A stretch of 53,265 nucleotides of DNA from Chloroflexota bacterium (GTDB lineage Bacteria; Chloroflexota; Anaerolineae; UBA4142): contig JACQYF010000092.1 of assembly GCA_016208315.1 (NCBI GenBank), forward strand, positions 1 through 53,265. Reading direction: 5' to 3'. Under the pieces are notes generated by a model. The model saw only the letters and a list, made by a program, of their open reading frames with translations, was not told where the DNA came from and searched no databases. The stretch's first letter is position 1. Each line of letters begins with the position of its first letter. The translations under genes and the position numbers were made by a program. Below are positions 35,181 through 44,873 of the stretch, in pieces.

Positions 35181-36042
35181 TGAAGGGCTTGATCTCGCCC
35201 CGTCCGACCGCGAGCACGTAATCAATGATGCGGTTCGGAATGTCCACGCCGGTCGTCGCGATGCTGTTGCGGAACTCAATCGTGTAGTTGACCTCGTTGA
35301 CGAGATAGCCACGGTCCGGATCCTCGAGCAGGTCCACGCCGGTGATGCCGCCGCCCACCGCCTGCGAGGCCGCGACGCAAATGCGGTTCAATTCGGGCGT
35401 TACCGGGCAGTTGCTCGCCTTGCCGCCGCGCGCCGTGTTCGTGATCCAGTGCTCGGCAGTGCGATAGATCGCCGCGATGGTCTCGTCGCCGACGACGAAG
35501 GCGCGGATGTCGCGACTCGGCTTGCGGATGAATTCCTGGATGTAGAAAATCGAATGGTGGTAAGAGCCGAGGACCTCTTTGTGTTCCAGGACCGCTTCCG
35601 CCGCCTCGCGGTCGTTGATCTTGGAGAGCAAGCGCCCCCACGATCCAACGGCGGGTTTGAGCACGGCCGGATAACCTAGCTCTTCAATCGCCTTGATCGC
35701 CGATTCGGGCGTGAACGCGACTTTGATGCGCGTGGTCGGCACGCCGCAGCGCACGAGCGCGGACGACGTGACGAGCTTGTTGCCGCACACGTCTGCCACG
35801 TGCGCGGTATTGACCGTCGGAATGCCCCAGTCGTTCAAAATTCTAAGGGCCGACAGCGCGCGCGAGTGGTTGATGCACCGTTCGAGGATCACGTCGTAAT
35901 TGCGCCACGGCCCCGGGTCGTTTAGATCGAATTCCGCATCCTGATCGTTAATTCTATCGTAGGTGACGCCGCGCGCGTCCAGCGCCTCGACGAGCAATTT
36001 CTCCTCGACGCGCACACGCGAATACAGCAAACCGAGTTTCAT
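35155..36042 (-). CDS. lysX: LysX, LysW-aminoadipate ligase
   Basis: 295 residues, ATP-grasp ligase that attaches alpha-aminoadipate (or glutamate, in ArgX forms) to the C-terminal Glu of LysW. Segments: [55 protein letters not shown] (ATP-binding), [29 protein letters not shown] and the metal-binding [10 protein letters not shown]. The last residues (SDFRL) come from a word repeat. The ATG at 36042 is one nt after the lysW stop. Confidence 0.95.
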
Positions 36043-36043
36043 G

Positions 36044-36208
36044 TTATTCTCCCCAATCCTCTTCTTCTTGCGGCGCCAGGTCGAGCGTAACCGGGTTTTC
36101 GCTCGTCACTTCCAATTCCGTGCCGCATTCCGGGCAGACGATGATCTCACCGCGCATGGGTTTGTTCAGCACAATTTCCGCTTCGCATTCCGGGCAACTC
36201 GCGTTCAT
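36044..36208 (-). CDS. lysW: LysW amino-group carrier protein
   Basis: 54 residues. Zinc-type Cys pairs CPEC (5-8) and CPEC (25-28), then an acidic tail ending in EDWGE, whose terminal Glu gamma-carboxyl carries the intermediate. This is the diagnostic LysW end. AGGAAAGGAAG precedes ATG 36208. First gene of the lysine cluster, 45 nt after a good promoter -10. lysZ, lysY, lysJ and lysK are not in the window. Confidence 0.96.
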   Translation of the reverse strand: MNASCPECEAEIVLNKPMRGEIIVCPECGTELEVTSENPVTLDLAPQEEEDWGE

Positions 36209-36252
36209 CTTCCTTTCCTCCCAAAATGAATTTCAACAAAAACCTTTCGACT

Positions 36253-36281
36253 AATCTATCACCAGTAACTTGCACTGTCAA
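36253..36281 (-). promoter_or_regulatory. Promoter of the lysW cluster
   Basis: Minus strand TTGACA (36281-36276), 17 nt, TAGATT (36258-36253), 45 nt before the lysW start. It lies within the short gap after hisE. Confidence 0.75.
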
Positions 36282-36300
36282 TAGTTTGCATCTTAAAGTT

Positions 36301-36591
36301 TCACTTCATCCGCCGCGCCAATTCTTCTTCCACCGCGCGCCACGTGATGCCGCGCGACGCCAGCAACACCATCGCATGGTAAATCAAGTCCGCCAGTTCA
36401 GAGACGACCCGCGCGTCCCCTTGCCCTTTTGCCGCGACGATAACCTCAATCGCCTCCTCGCCGATCTTTTTGACGATTTCGTCCTCGCCCGCGGCAAAGA
36501 GCTTGGCGGTGTACGACCCTTCGGGCGCATTCGTCTTGCGCGATTCGATGGTGGCGAATAATCTGTCTAGCACGGCTGCTGCATCCCTCAT
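36301..36591 (-). CDS. hisE: Phosphoribosyl-ATP pyrophosphatase HisE
   Basis: 96 residues, MazG-like all-alpha pyrophosphohydrolase, second step of histidine synthesis. The metal-binding Glu-rich segment [16 protein letters not shown] and [13 protein letters not shown] are clear, with SYTAKLF before. Separate from hisI rather than fused; its ATG overlaps the hisI stop (ATGA). Last gene of the his operon. Confidence 0.95.
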   Translation of the reverse strand: MRDAAAVLDRLFATIESRKTNAPEGSYTAKLFAAGEDEIVKKIGEEAIEVIVAAKGQGDARVVSELADLIYHAMVLLASRGITWRAVEEELARRMK

Positions 36592-36917
36592 CCTTTGTCA
36601 GCGCTTCCCAAACTTCGATAGAAACAACTGACCTCGCCGGTATGGCATGCCGGGCCCGCGGGGTCTACGAGCAGCAGAATCGTATCGCCGTCGCAATCAT
36701 ATTTGACCTCACGGACGCGCTGGACGTTGCCCGATGTTTCGCCTTTCAGCCACAGCGTTTTGCGCCGCCGGCTCCAAAACGTCGCCTTGCCGGTCTCGAG
36801 CGTCTTCGCCAGCGATTCGGCATTCATGTAGGCTAGCATCAGCACCTGCTTAGTGTTTTCATCCTGCACGATCGCGGGTACCAGCCCGCTGCCATCCCAG
36901 TTGATTTCGTCTGCCAT
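36588..36917 (-). CDS. hisI: Phosphoribosyl-AMP cyclohydrolase HisI
   Basis: 109 residues, third step of histidine synthesis. Conserved [41 protein letters not shown] (metal Asp) and [16 protein letters not shown] 36917 with GAGGGGGG upstream is preferred to the ATG at 36932, which overlaps the hisF stop but lacks its own site. Confidence 0.95.
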   Translation of the reverse strand: MADEINWDGSGLVPAIVQDENTKQVLMLAYMNAESLAKTLETGKATFWSRRRKTLWLKGETSGNVQRVREVKYDCDGDTILLLVDPAGPACHTGEVSCFYRSLGSADKG

Positions 36918-36928
36918 CTTGCCCCCCC

Positions 36929-37684
<756 letters not shown>

Positions 37685-37685
37685 C

Positions 37686-37756
37686 AGTAGTCAGTCGTCA
37701 GTAGTCAGTCGTCAGATGCCGGTCTGGCTACTGACGACTGGCTACTGGCTACTCCT
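37686..37756. repeat. Word-array palindrome, family L (AGTAGTCAGTCGTCAG)
   Basis: AGTCAGTCGTCAGTAGTCAG on the left, CTACTGACGACTGGCTACTG on the right. The hisA C-terminus reads into it (SSQSSVARP). Confidence 0.85.
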
Positions 37757-38469
37757 TTCGCATCTTTCAAACTCAACGCGCCGCCGTACAGCGCCTGTCC
37801 AATAATCACGCCTTCGATTCCGTCGCCCTCGCGTGCTTTCAGTATCCGCACATCGTCCAACGTTGCCACGCCGCCGGAGGCGATCACCTTCAGCCCGCTC
37901 GATTGCGCCAACGCGGCGACGGCGTTCGCGTCAAGGCCGCGCAACATGCCATCACGCGAGATGTCGGTGTAAACGATCCTTGTGATGCCGCGCTCGGCCA
38001 TTTGATTCGCCAGGTCGAGCGCGGGAATCGCGGAGAGCGCGCGCCAACCATGCGTTGCCACCACCCCGTCGCGCGCGTCAATGCCCACGGCGACGCTCTC
38101 TGCGCCGAATTTCGCCAGCGCGTCCGAAACGAGTTCGGGATTTTGCACGGCGCCGGTCCCGATCACGACCCGTGCCACGCCGCGCATAAACGCCGCGCCG
38201 ATGCTCACGAGATCGCGCAGCCCGCCGCCGAATTGCACCGGAATGGAAACTTGCTTGAGGACACTTTCGAGCGCGCGCAGGTTGAGCGCGACATCCTCGC
38301 CGAATGCGCCGTCGAGATTCACGACGTGGAGCCATTCCGCGCCCTCGCTTTGCCAACGCGCGGCAATCTCGGCGGGATCGTCGCCGTAAACAGTTTCCGC
38401 CTCGGCGCGCCCTTGTCGCAGGCGCACCACGCGGCCTGAACGGAGATCAATAGCAGGAAGAATAATCAT
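37705..38469 (-). CDS. hisA: ProFAR isomerase HisA
   Basis: 254 residues, TIM barrel. MIILPAIDLRSGRVVRL with the catalytic Asp, PVQFGGGLRD, YTDISRDGMLRG with the second Asp, and VIASGGVAT. The last ~15 residues are repeat-derived and absent in relatives. GAGG lies 10 nt before the ATG. Confidence 0.95.
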   Translation of the reverse strand: MIILPAIDLRSGRVVRLRQGRAEAETVYGDDPAEIAARWQSEGAEWLHVVNLDGAFGEDVALNLRALESVLKQVSIPVQFGGGLRDLVSIGAAFMRGVARVVIGTGAVQNPELVSDALAKFGAESVAVGIDARDGVVATHGWRALSAIPALDLANQMAERGITRIVYTDISRDGMLRGLDANAVAALAQSSGLKVIASGGVATLDDVRILKAREGDGIEGVIIGQALYGGALSLKDAKGVASSQSSVARPASDD

Positions 38470-38481
38470 TGGGAATTTGCC

Positions 38482-39090
38482 TCACAGTTCGGCAATTCGC
38501 GCGAAATTGTCGAGCATCTTCAGCCCAATGCTCTGACTTTTCTCAGGATGAAATTGCGCGCCAAATACATTAGCGCGTCCCACAACCGACGCAAATTCGA
38601 TACCGTAATCGGTCGTCGCGAGGACGATTGAGGGATCGCGCGGCGCGCAGTAATAGGAATGGACAAAGAACGCGTAGCTGCCGTCGGCGACACCGCCGAG
38701 TAAGGCGCTGGACTGCTTGAGGCGAATCTGATTCCAGCCCATCTGCGGCACCTTCAAGTCGCCGTTGAATCGCTTTACGCCGCCGGCGAGAATCCCCAGC
38801 CCCGTGTGCTGCCCCATCTCCTCCGACGACTCGAATAGCAGTTGCATGCCGAGACAGATGCCGATGAACGGGACGCCGCCCGAGCACGCGTCGCGCAGCG
38901 GTTCGACCCATCCCGCGGCGCGCAAATTGTCCATCGCCTGCCCGAACGCGCCGACGCCTGGCAGCACGATGCCGCGCGCGCCAGCCAATTCGCGCGGCGA
39001 CGCAATTACGCGCGCCTCGGCGCCCACCTTTTCGAGCGCCTTTTGCACGCTCCGTAAGTTGCCCATGCCGTAATCAACAATAGCTATCAT
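38482..39090 (-). CDS. hisH: Imidazole glycerol phosphate synthase glutaminase subunit HisH
   Basis: 202 residues, class I glutamine amidotransferase. Nucleophile elbow GICLGMQLLFE (Cys), and the C-terminal His-Glu pair in AQFHPEKSQ. A full catalytic triad is present, in contrast to the CTP-synthase-like protein in the same operon. Partner of HisF. Confidence 0.96.
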   Translation of the reverse strand: MIAIVDYGMGNLRSVQKALEKVGAEARVIASPRELAGARGIVLPGVGAFGQAMDNLRAAGWVEPLRDACSGGVPFIGICLGMQLLFESSEEMGQHTGLGILAGGVKRFNGDLKVPQMGWNQIRLKQSSALLGGVADGSYAFFVHSYYCAPRDPSIVLATTDYGIEFASVVGRANVFGAQFHPEKSQSIGLKMLDNFARIAEL

Positions 39091-39097
39091 CCCACAT

Positions 39098-39182
39098 CCA
39101 ATTTAGGATTTAGGATTTTCGATTTAGGTTTTGCAAACACGTTGCTAGGAAATCATAAATCCTAAATCTTAAATCATAAATC
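39098..39182. repeat. Word-array palindrome, family G
   Basis: TTTAGGATTTAGGATTTTCG on the left; AAATCATAAATCCTAAATCT on the right, between hisB and hisH. Confidence 0.8.
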
Positions 39183-39767
39183 TCAGAGAGTTCCCTTAGT
39201 CGAAGCAATTCCCTCTCGTCTTGGATCCAGCGCCACGGCCATCGCCAGCGCGCGCCCGAGCGCTTTGAACAACGCCTCGGCTTTGTGATGGTCGTCGCGT
39301 CCGTAGAATACGCGGGCGTGTAGGTTCAGGCGCGCATGGGTCGCGAGGGTCTCGAGGAAATGCGCGACCAGGCTCGCGGGCATTGCGCCGAGCATCGGCG
39401 CGGCAAAATCCGCGTCAACCACCGCGAACGCACGCCCGCTCAAATCCACCGCAACCAGCGCGAGCGCCTCGTCCATGGGCACGTAGCTGTGCCCCATACG
39501 CGCAATGCCGCGCTTGTCGCCGGGCGCGCGGTCGAGCGCATCGCCGAGGACGATGGCAACGTCCTCGACAGTGTGATGCGGATCAATCTCCAAATCGCCG
39601 GTCGCGCGGACTTCCAAATCAAACAGACCGTGTACCGCGACGTGCGACAGCAGATGATCGAGCATCGGCACGCCGGTCAGAACATCGGCAATGCCCGACC
39701 CATCGAGGTTCAAGCCAACCCGGACATTGGTCTCTTTTGTCGTGCGTTCAACCGTGGCGATACGCAT
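39183..39767 (-). CDS. hisB: Imidazoleglycerol-phosphate dehydratase HisB
   Basis: 194 residues, the dehydratase domain only; no histidinol-phosphatase domain is fused. Metal-binding His motifs: [22 protein letters not shown] and [20 protein letters not shown] 39767, five nt after the hisC stop with GAGG upstream. A separate histidinol phosphatase is not found in the window. Confidence 0.96.
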   Translation of the reverse strand: MRIATVERTTKETNVRVGLNLDGSGIADVLTGVPMLDHLLSHVAVHGLFDLEVRATGDLEIDPHHTVEDVAIVLGDALDRAPGDKRGIARMGHSYVPMDEALALVAVDLSGRAFAVVDADFAAPMLGAMPASLVAHFLETLATHARLNLHARVFYGRDDHHKAEALFKALGRALAMAVALDPRREGIASTKGTL

Positions 39768-39771
39768 AGGA

Positions 39772-40941
39772 TCAAACCTCTTTGAGGGCGCGGAGCAAGG
39801 CATCGTCCTGTTCCGGCGTCCCCACGCTGATGCGAATATAGTCGAGTAACCGATGCGAGCCAAAGGCGCGAATCCGAATCCCGCGCTGCGCGAGCGCGTC
39901 CCGCAGCTCGCGGGCGCTGCGACCTATAACGCGGCAGAGGATGAAATTAGTCGTCGTCGGCAAGGGCTGCAAGAAATCCAGGCGTGCGAGAGCCGCGACT
40001 AGCCGACCGCGCTCGGCAATAATGCGATTCACATTCTCTTTCAGATACTCGGCATCTTCCAACGACGCCCGCGCCGCGACGATGGCCGCCGCATTCACAT
40101 TGTACGGCGATTTCGTCCGCATGATCTGATCGGCAATGCGCTTTGGGGCGACGCAATAACCGATCCGCAACCCCGCCAGCCCGGCCCACTTGCTAAACGT
40201 CCTCAGCACGATCAGATTCGGCTGCGTAGGCACACGTTCAACCAAACTCCCTCCCGAAAACTCGGTGTACGCTTCGTCTAAGACAATCAGCGCGGGCAAG
40301 GCGAGCAATCGCTCAATTTCTTGCGGCGGAATTCGCCCGCCGTCAGGGTTGTTCGGATTGGCGACGAAGATGATCTTGGGATGCTCCGCTCCTGTCATTG
40401 CGACGAGCGGTCTTTGCGGTTGCGAGGAACGAAGCAAAGCAATCTCCAACTCGCGAATAGAAGATTGCTTCGCTCCGCTCGCAATGACGGATGCATCGCG
40501 CGCGATAACGGCTTCAATACCATCTACATCAATCGAAAAATCCTCTCGCCGCGGTACCTCGATTAGCCGTGCGCCGTTGATGGCCGCGTACTGGCTATAC
40601 ATCTCGAACGACGGCGGACAATCCACTATCGCATCGCCCGGCTGCAAAAAGATGCGTTGAACGAGGTCAATCACCTCGTCCGCGCCGTTGCCCACGACGA
40701 TATGCTCGCCATCCACGCCGACGTAGCGCGCGATGGCAGGCCGCAATTCGTCCTGCGTGGCGTAACGGTTCCACACGCGCGTATCGGCGAGAGCGGCTAG
40801 GGCCTTGGGCGATGGCCCGAACGGGTTCTCGTTCGCGTCCAATTTGACGACGCGCTCCATATCGCCAATCGCCACCGAGGACGCGGTGTAGGGTGGAAAG
40901 TTCAACAGGTCTTGGCGTAAATGCTTTTCGGAATCAAACAT
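39772..40941 (-). CDS. hisC: Histidinol-phosphate aminotransferase HisC, with in-frame repeat insertion
   Basis: 389 residues, PLP aminotransferase fold [10 protein letters not shown] near the N-terminus, [31 protein letters not shown] and the PLP Lys in [17 protein letters not shown]. Residues ~151-183 ([10 protein letters not shown] ... LVAMTGAE) are encoded by a palindromic repeat and interrupt the domain before the [12 protein letters not shown] strand; typical HisC is ~355 residues. The frame is kept. ATG 40941 shares a base with the stop of the selenoprotein gene (TAATG). Confidence 0.92.
   Translation of the reverse strand: MFDSEKHLRQDLLNFPPYTASSVAIGDMERVVKLDANENPFGPSPKALAALADTRVWNRYATQDELRPAIARYVGVDGEHIVVGNGADEVIDLVQRIFLQPGDAIVDCPPSFEMYSQYAAINGARLIEVPRREDFSIDVDGIEAVIARDASVIASGAKQSSIRELEIALLRSSQPQRPLVAMTGAEHPKIIFVANPNNPDGGRIPPQEIERLLALPALIVLDEAYTEFSGGSLVERVPTQPNLIVLRTFSKWAGLAGLRIGYCVAPKRIADQIMRTKSPYNVNAAAIVAARASLEDAEYLKENVNRIIAERGRLVAALARLDFLQPLPTTTNFILCRVIGRSARELRDALAQRGIRIRAFGSHRLLDYIRISVGTPEQDDALLRALKEV
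40394..40490. repeat. Palindromic dispersed repeat inside hisC (TCATTGCGA... / GCAATGACGG)
   Basis: Left part TGCGAGGAACGAAGCAAAGC AATCTC, right part AGATTGCTTCGCTCCGCTCG CAATGACGG, roughly inverse to one another. It resembles a dispersed genomic repeat seen between genes in many bacteria (from memory); here it is coding. Confidence 0.85.
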
Positions 40942-41651
40942 TATTCAAGATCCAGAGCCGCTTTCAAGTATGCCACGATCAACGGATGCGGCTTGTCGGG
41001 GCTTGAAGACAGCTGGGGCAGAAAAAGGGTCGCAACAAAATAGCGGTGATCCGCTAATTCGACAATTCTAACTTCTCCGGCGAGGTCCATTCCAGACACT
41101 TGGACTCCGCCTCGCCGAAATTGCTCTTGATAGGCCGAGTTCAGTCCATAGTTGCAACGGAACTCTTCAACCGTTTCTTCTTTCGCATATACGCGGTGGG
41201 CAAATGTCCCGGGCACAATCCGAACCGTCTCGGTTTTGCCGCTCAACGAACAAGCGAGCTTATTGATCACCAAGGTGGACGCATCCGGCGCCGTCTCTTC
41301 ATGTTCAGCATCTCGGATGCTTAGCGCATTGCGCGCATACTCTACCAGAGTATGTTGAAAGCCGCCTCAAGTCCCGATGAACGGACGGCCCCTTTCTCTT
41401 GCAAATCGAATTCCCTTGAGCGCGCCTTCCATACTTTGATACGGGCTACCGGGAGAACACCACAACGCGTCGAACTGGTCCAACACCGATTCGCTTCCCA
41501 TCTCATCCAGCGATGGCGTTGGCAGCCAAGAACACTGTACCGCAATAGACAAGCTTCCGGCAGCATGGCTGAGGGCATCATTAGTCGCCTTGTGATAGGG
41601 CCAAGCTGAATTGAAATCTCCAATGATACCAACTTTGAGTGCCTGTTTCAT
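40941..41651 (-). CDS. CTP-synthase-C-terminal-like protein, probable selenoprotein (in-frame TGA at residue 95)
   Basis: 236 residues if TGA at 41369-41367 is read as Sec. N-terminal VGIIGDFNSAWPYHKATNDA and FDALWCSPGSPYQSMEGALK are typical of the CTP-synthase C-terminal-region-related (seleno)protein family. The TGA falls exactly at the nucleophile position of the amidotransferase elbow, IGT-U-GGFQH. The frame continues without stops to CNYGLNSAYQ and VATLFLPQL. The CTP synthase FHPE motif reads FLPQ (about 210-213), so the His and Glu of a glutaminase triad are missing. A hairpin 12 nt after the TGA fits a bacterial SECIS. The gene is coupled to hisD (two-nt gap) and hisC (TAATG). ATG 41651 with GGAGG upstream. 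A nonsense mutation is the alternative. Confidence 0.8.
41336..41369 (-). promoter_or_regulatory. SECIS-like hairpin after the TGA codon
   Basis: TGA (41369-41367), 12 nt, then CATACTC-TGGTA-GAGTATG (41354-41336): a perfect 7-bp stem with a five-base loop containing GGU. The distance and the GGU in the loop are like the E. coli fdhF SECIS, where the short apical hairpin begins about 11 nt after UGA. This would direct SelB-dependent Sec insertion. Confidence 0.7.
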
Positions 41652-41653
41652 TT

Positions 41654-42985
41654 TCACGCTCCTCCTATTCGTTTTCGGATCGCGTTCGCGTGCGCTGTCA
41701 AGCCCTCAGCTTCCGCAAGCGTCGCGCCCTTTTCCCCCAGTTGCTTTGCTTCCCGTTCGCCCACGCTAAAGACGCTCGAGATCTTGACGAAATCGTTCAC
41801 GTTCAATGCCGACGAAAATCGCGCCGTACCCGCGGTCGGCATCACGTGGCTGGGGCCGATCACGTAATCGCCCAGCGCCTCATTCGTCCACTCGCCCACA
41901 AAGACACCGCCCGCGTGCTCCACCTTGCCGACCCACTGCCACGGCTCGCGCACGAGCAAGCACAAGTGCTCCGGCGCGTACGCGTTCGCCAGTTCGATCG
42001 CATCTACGAGATTTTCGACGACGACGATTGCACCCTGCCCCGCGAGGGATTTCGCGACGATTTCGCGACGAGAGAGACTAGAGATTTGAGATTGGAGATT
42101 CTGTGCGACGGCATCGGCGAGTAATTGGGAATTGGTAATTAGGATGCTGGTCGCGAGTTCGTCGTGTTCGGCCTGGGCAAGCAGGTCCGCGGCCACCCAC
42201 GCGGGATTTGCGGAATCGTCCGCGATGAGGAGCGTCTCGGTCGGGCCGTACAAGCCGTCAATTCCTACTGTGCCGAATACTTGCCGCTTGGCGAGCGTGA
42301 CGAACAGTCCGCCGGGCCCCACGATCTTGTCCACCCGCGCGACCGTCTCCGTCCCGAAGGCGAGCGCGGCAATCGCCTGCGCGCCGCCCATCGCAAACAC
42401 GCGTGATACGCCGACGATATTCGCGGCCGCGAGTGTTGCGGGTTGAATGTGCCCGCTCTTCATCGGCGGAGTGGCGACGACGATTTCACGCACCCTGGCG
42501 ACTTGCGCGGGAATCGTCGCCATCAGCAGCGACGACGGCAGCGGCGCGGTCCCGCCGGGCACATAAACCCCGACCCGCGCGAGCGGCGTGATGCGCTGGC
42601 CCAACGCACTCTCGCCATCCCATTCCAGCCACGATTTCGGTTTCTGCTTTTCGTGGAATGCGCGGACACGTTGCGCCGCCAGCTCGAGCGCCTCGCGCAC
42701 CGCGGCGGGCGTCTCGGCATACGCGGCCTCAATCTCGTCCTGGCTCACCGTCACGCTTGCCATTTCAACGCCGTCGAGCTTGCGCGTCCATTCCAAGAGC
42801 GCCTTATCGCCCCGCGAGCGAATATCTGCGAGGATGCGCGTGACCGCTTGCTCGGGCGTCAATCGCTCGCCAAATGTCTTATGTAACGCATCGAGTAGCG
42901 TCGCCGGATACTCGCGCTCCCCCAATGCGCGATTACGCAGAATCTTTTCACGTCCCGCGTTCTTGCCAAGGATGATTGGGATCAT
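41654..42985 (-). CDS. hisD: Histidinol dehydrogenase HisD
   Basis: 443 residues. Two-step oxidation of histidinol to histidine. YVPGGTAPLPSSLLM, FGTETVARVDKIVGPG, the zinc-site segment LLAQAEHDE and the catalytic-His region YAPEHLCLL are all present. The segment TNSQLLADAVAQNLQSQIS is partly built of intergenic-type words (42070-42141), yet the spacing to conserved residues is normal. Its start overlaps the hisG stop and its stop is two nt before the selenoprotein start. Confidence 0.95.
   Translation of the reverse strand: MIPIILGKNAGREKILRNRALGEREYPATLLDALHKTFGERLTPEQAVTRILADIRSRGDKALLEWTRKLDGVEMASVTVSQDEIEAAYAETPAAVREALELAAQRVRAFHEKQKPKSWLEWDGESALGQRITPLARVGVYVPGGTAPLPSSLLMATIPAQVARVREIVVATPPMKSGHIQPATLAAANIVGVSRVFAMGGAQAIAALAFGTETVARVDKIVGPGGLFVTLAKRQVFGTVGIDGLYGPTETLLIADDSANPAWVAADLLAQAEHDELATSILITNSQLLADAVAQNLQSQISSLSRREIVAKSLAGQGAIVVVENLVDAIELANAYAPEHLCLLVREPWQWVGKVEHAGGVFVGEWTNEALGDYVIGPSHVMPTAGTARFSSALNVNDFVKISSVFSVGEREAKQLGEKGATLAEAEGLTAHANAIRKRIGGA
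42070..42141. repeat. Intergenic-type words inside hisD
   Basis: AGAGATTTGAGATTGGAGAT (family E) and GTAATTGGGAATTGGTAATT (family F) in the same coding stretch; no complementary arm, and length is compatible with ordinary HisD. Confidence 0.6.
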
Positions 42986-43608
42986 AAATTTACCACGCGC
43001 TCCATCAGCTCACGAACCGCCTCGGCCCTGAGCGTGTGGCTGGCGCGGTTCACGATGAGGACGGCCTGGGATTGCAGAATTTCCGCCAGTTCGATCAGGC
43101 CGTTCTCTTTCAACGTGCGCCCGGTGTCCACCACATCCACGATCAAATCCGCCAACCCTACCGTCGGCGCCAACTCGACCGAGCCGTAGACCTGGATGAT
43201 TTCCGCCGACAAACCGCGGCTCGCGAAATATTGCTTCGCCAGGCGCGGGTACTGGGTCGCGACTCGCAGGCCCGCGAGCATTTTCCACTCGGCGTCGCGG
43301 TATTCGGCTTTTCCGGCCACGACGAGGCGGCAGTGACCGTAGTTCAGCACGAGCGGCTCGTAAACATTCGTCCCGCTTTCGTACAACGCATCCTGGCCGA
43401 CGATGCCGACATCCGCCGCGCCGTATTCGACATAGATCGGCACGTCCATCGGCTTGGCGAACAAAAAGCGGGCGCGGCGCGTCCCATCCTCGATCACCAA
43501 CTTGCGCGAGCTCGCTGCTTCGCTCAAATCATAGCCGAGGGCCTGAAATATCCCGACCGAAGGATCGAGTAGGCGGCCTTTGGCAAGCGCAACCGTCAAC
43601 CCGCTCAT
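42982..43608 (-). CDS. hisG: ATP phosphoribosyltransferase HisG, short form
   Basis: 208 residues, first step of histidine synthesis. VALAKGRLLDPS at the N-terminus, DVGIVGQDAL, and VDVVDTGRTLKENGL (PRPP-binding). The C-terminal regulatory domain of long HisG is absent, so it depends on HisZ, encoded just upstream. ATG 43608 overlaps the hisZ stop (ATGA) with GAGGT upstream. Confidence 0.95.
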   Translation of the reverse strand: MSGLTVALAKGRLLDPSVGIFQALGYDLSEAASSRKLVIEDGTRRARFLFAKPMDVPIYVEYGAADVGIVGQDALYESGTNVYEPLVLNYGHCRLVVAGKAEYRDAEWKMLAGLRVATQYPRLAKQYFASRGLSAEIIQVYGSVELAPTVGLADLIVDVVDTGRTLKENGLIELAEILQSQAVLIVNRASHTLRAEAVRELMERVVNL

Positions 43609-44783
43609 TTCCACACCTCGGTGCGACCGTTGCTCAGCCAGATTTCGCCGGCATCGCGCACCCGCGCGTACGCGCGCAATTCCTCTTCCGTGCGATCCAG
43701 CACATCTACTTCGACGATCTGCCCGCGCTCACGCGCCGCTTGCACGCGCCGAAAATCGGTTTGCCGCGCGGCGATAATATCCGGCGCGATACTGGCGCTC
43801 GCGCGGCGCGCCATCAACACGCGCTCGACCCCAATCGCAAAGCCGACCGCGGGAATGCTCGGCCCGAAATGCGCGATCAGGTTATCGTAGCGTCCGCCGC
43901 TCGCCACCGAAAAGCCCAGCCCCTCGACAAAACCTTCAAACAGGATTCCGGTGTAGTAGGCCATGCCGCGATTTTCGGCAAGGTCGAGCGTGATCGAATC
44001 GCCAAATCCAAGATCGTCAAGTCGAGTGACAACTCCGCGCAAGTGCTCGACCGCCGCGCGCGCCTCGTCGCTAATCGCGTCGCGCGCCGCGCGGTCGAGA
44101 ATATCGGCATTGCCCCAGAGGGTGGGGATTTGCGCCAGCGCGTTTTTGCGTGCGGGATCGAGGTCGAGCGACGCGAGCAATCGTTTGAGCGCGGGCGTAT
44201 TCTTGCGGCGAATCGCGTCGCGCAGCGCGTGATCGTTCTGCTCGTCGAGTCCAATATCGTCCATGACCGCGTGCAAAAAGGCCGCGTTCCCGACCGTGAA
44301 GCGGAAATCGTTCAAGCCGAGATTGCGGAGCGCGGTCATCGCCAGCGCAATCGCCTCCGCGTCCGCGTCCGCCGTCGCCGCGCCGATTAATTCGATGCCG
44401 GCTTGCGTGAACTCGCGGCGCACGCCCGCCTGCGGCTCCTCGTAGCGAAAGACCGAGCCGACGTAGAAAAAGCGCAGCGGCATCGCGCGATCGAATAATT
44501 TCGTGCCGACGATGCGCGCGGTCGGAATCGTGAAATCGGCGCGGAGCGCAAGCGTCCGGCCATCGCGATCGAAAAAGCGATACATCTCTTCGCGCAACTG
44601 CGGGCCGGCTTCCGCGGCGAGCGACTCGTAGTATTCGAAGGATGGCGGAATAATTTCGGAATAGCCCCAGCGCGCAAAGGTTTCGGCGAGCGAGCGTTCG
44701 ACCGCGCGTTTGCGAGCGGCGTCTTTGAAGAATAAATCCGCGACGCCGTGCGGCAATTGTTTGTCGAGGGGTTGAGTGATCAT
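43605..44783 (-). CDS. hisZ: ATP phosphoribosyltransferase regulatory subunit HisZ
   Basis: 392 residues, a histidyl-tRNA-synthetase-like paralogue that allosterically controls HisG. Class II motif 2 region FRYEEPQAGVRREFTQAGIE, motif 3-like GFAIGVERVL, ASGGRYDNL. It has no C-terminal anticodon-binding domain, and gene context (next to short hisG) favours HisZ over HisRS. ATG 44783 follows the leader terminator by 8 nt and has almost no ribosome site; an earlier ATG at 44807 lies within the terminator. Confidence 0.92.
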   Translation of the reverse strand: MITQPLDKQLPHGVADLFFKDAARKRAVERSLAETFARWGYSEIIPPSFEYYESLAAEAGPQLREEMYRFFDRDGRTLALRADFTIPTARIVGTKLFDRAMPLRFFYVGSVFRYEEPQAGVRREFTQAGIELIGAATADADAEAIALAMTALRNLGLNDFRFTVGNAAFLHAVMDDIGLDEQNDHALRDAIRRKNTPALKRLLASLDLDPARKNALAQIPTLWGNADILDRAARDAISDEARAAVEHLRGVVTRLDDLGFGDSITLDLAENRGMAYYTGILFEGFVEGLGFSVASGGRYDNLIAHFGPSIPAVGFAIGVERVLMARRASASIAPDIIAARQTDFRRVQAARERGQIVEVDVLDRTEEELRAYARVRDAGEIWLSNGRTEVWK

Positions 44784-44791
44784 AGATAAAC

Positions 44792-44819
44792 AAAAAAGAC
44801 AAGCCATTCTTGACTTGTC
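44792..44819 (-). terminator. Intrinsic terminator in the his leader (attenuator)
   Basis: GACAAGTC (44819-44812), loop AAGAAT, GGCTTGTC (44805-44798), then six T (44797-44792). It stands between the leader peptide and hisZ, so it can only act as a regulated terminator. Confidence 0.9.
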
Positions 44820-44822
44820 CCT

Positions 44823-44873
44823 GGGGTGAGTGTAAACGCGCCAAACCTGGCCGAGTCGCTACCGACTCACCCC
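44823..44873 (-). promoter_or_regulatory. Alternative stems in the his leader
   Basis: GGGGTGAGT (44873-44865) can pair with ACTCACCCC (44831-44823). The hairpin GAGTCG-GTAG-CGACTC (44868-44853) shares bases with it, so the two are mutually exclusive. The upstream half overlaps the end of the leader peptide frame. Confidence 0.7.

Noticed and set aside
41274..41657. Reading the CTP-synthase-like gene as a simple nonsense pseudogene
   Set aside because: The TGA falls on the nucleophile codon, the frame is intact on both sides, and a SECIS-like hairpin follows. Not excluded, but less likely.
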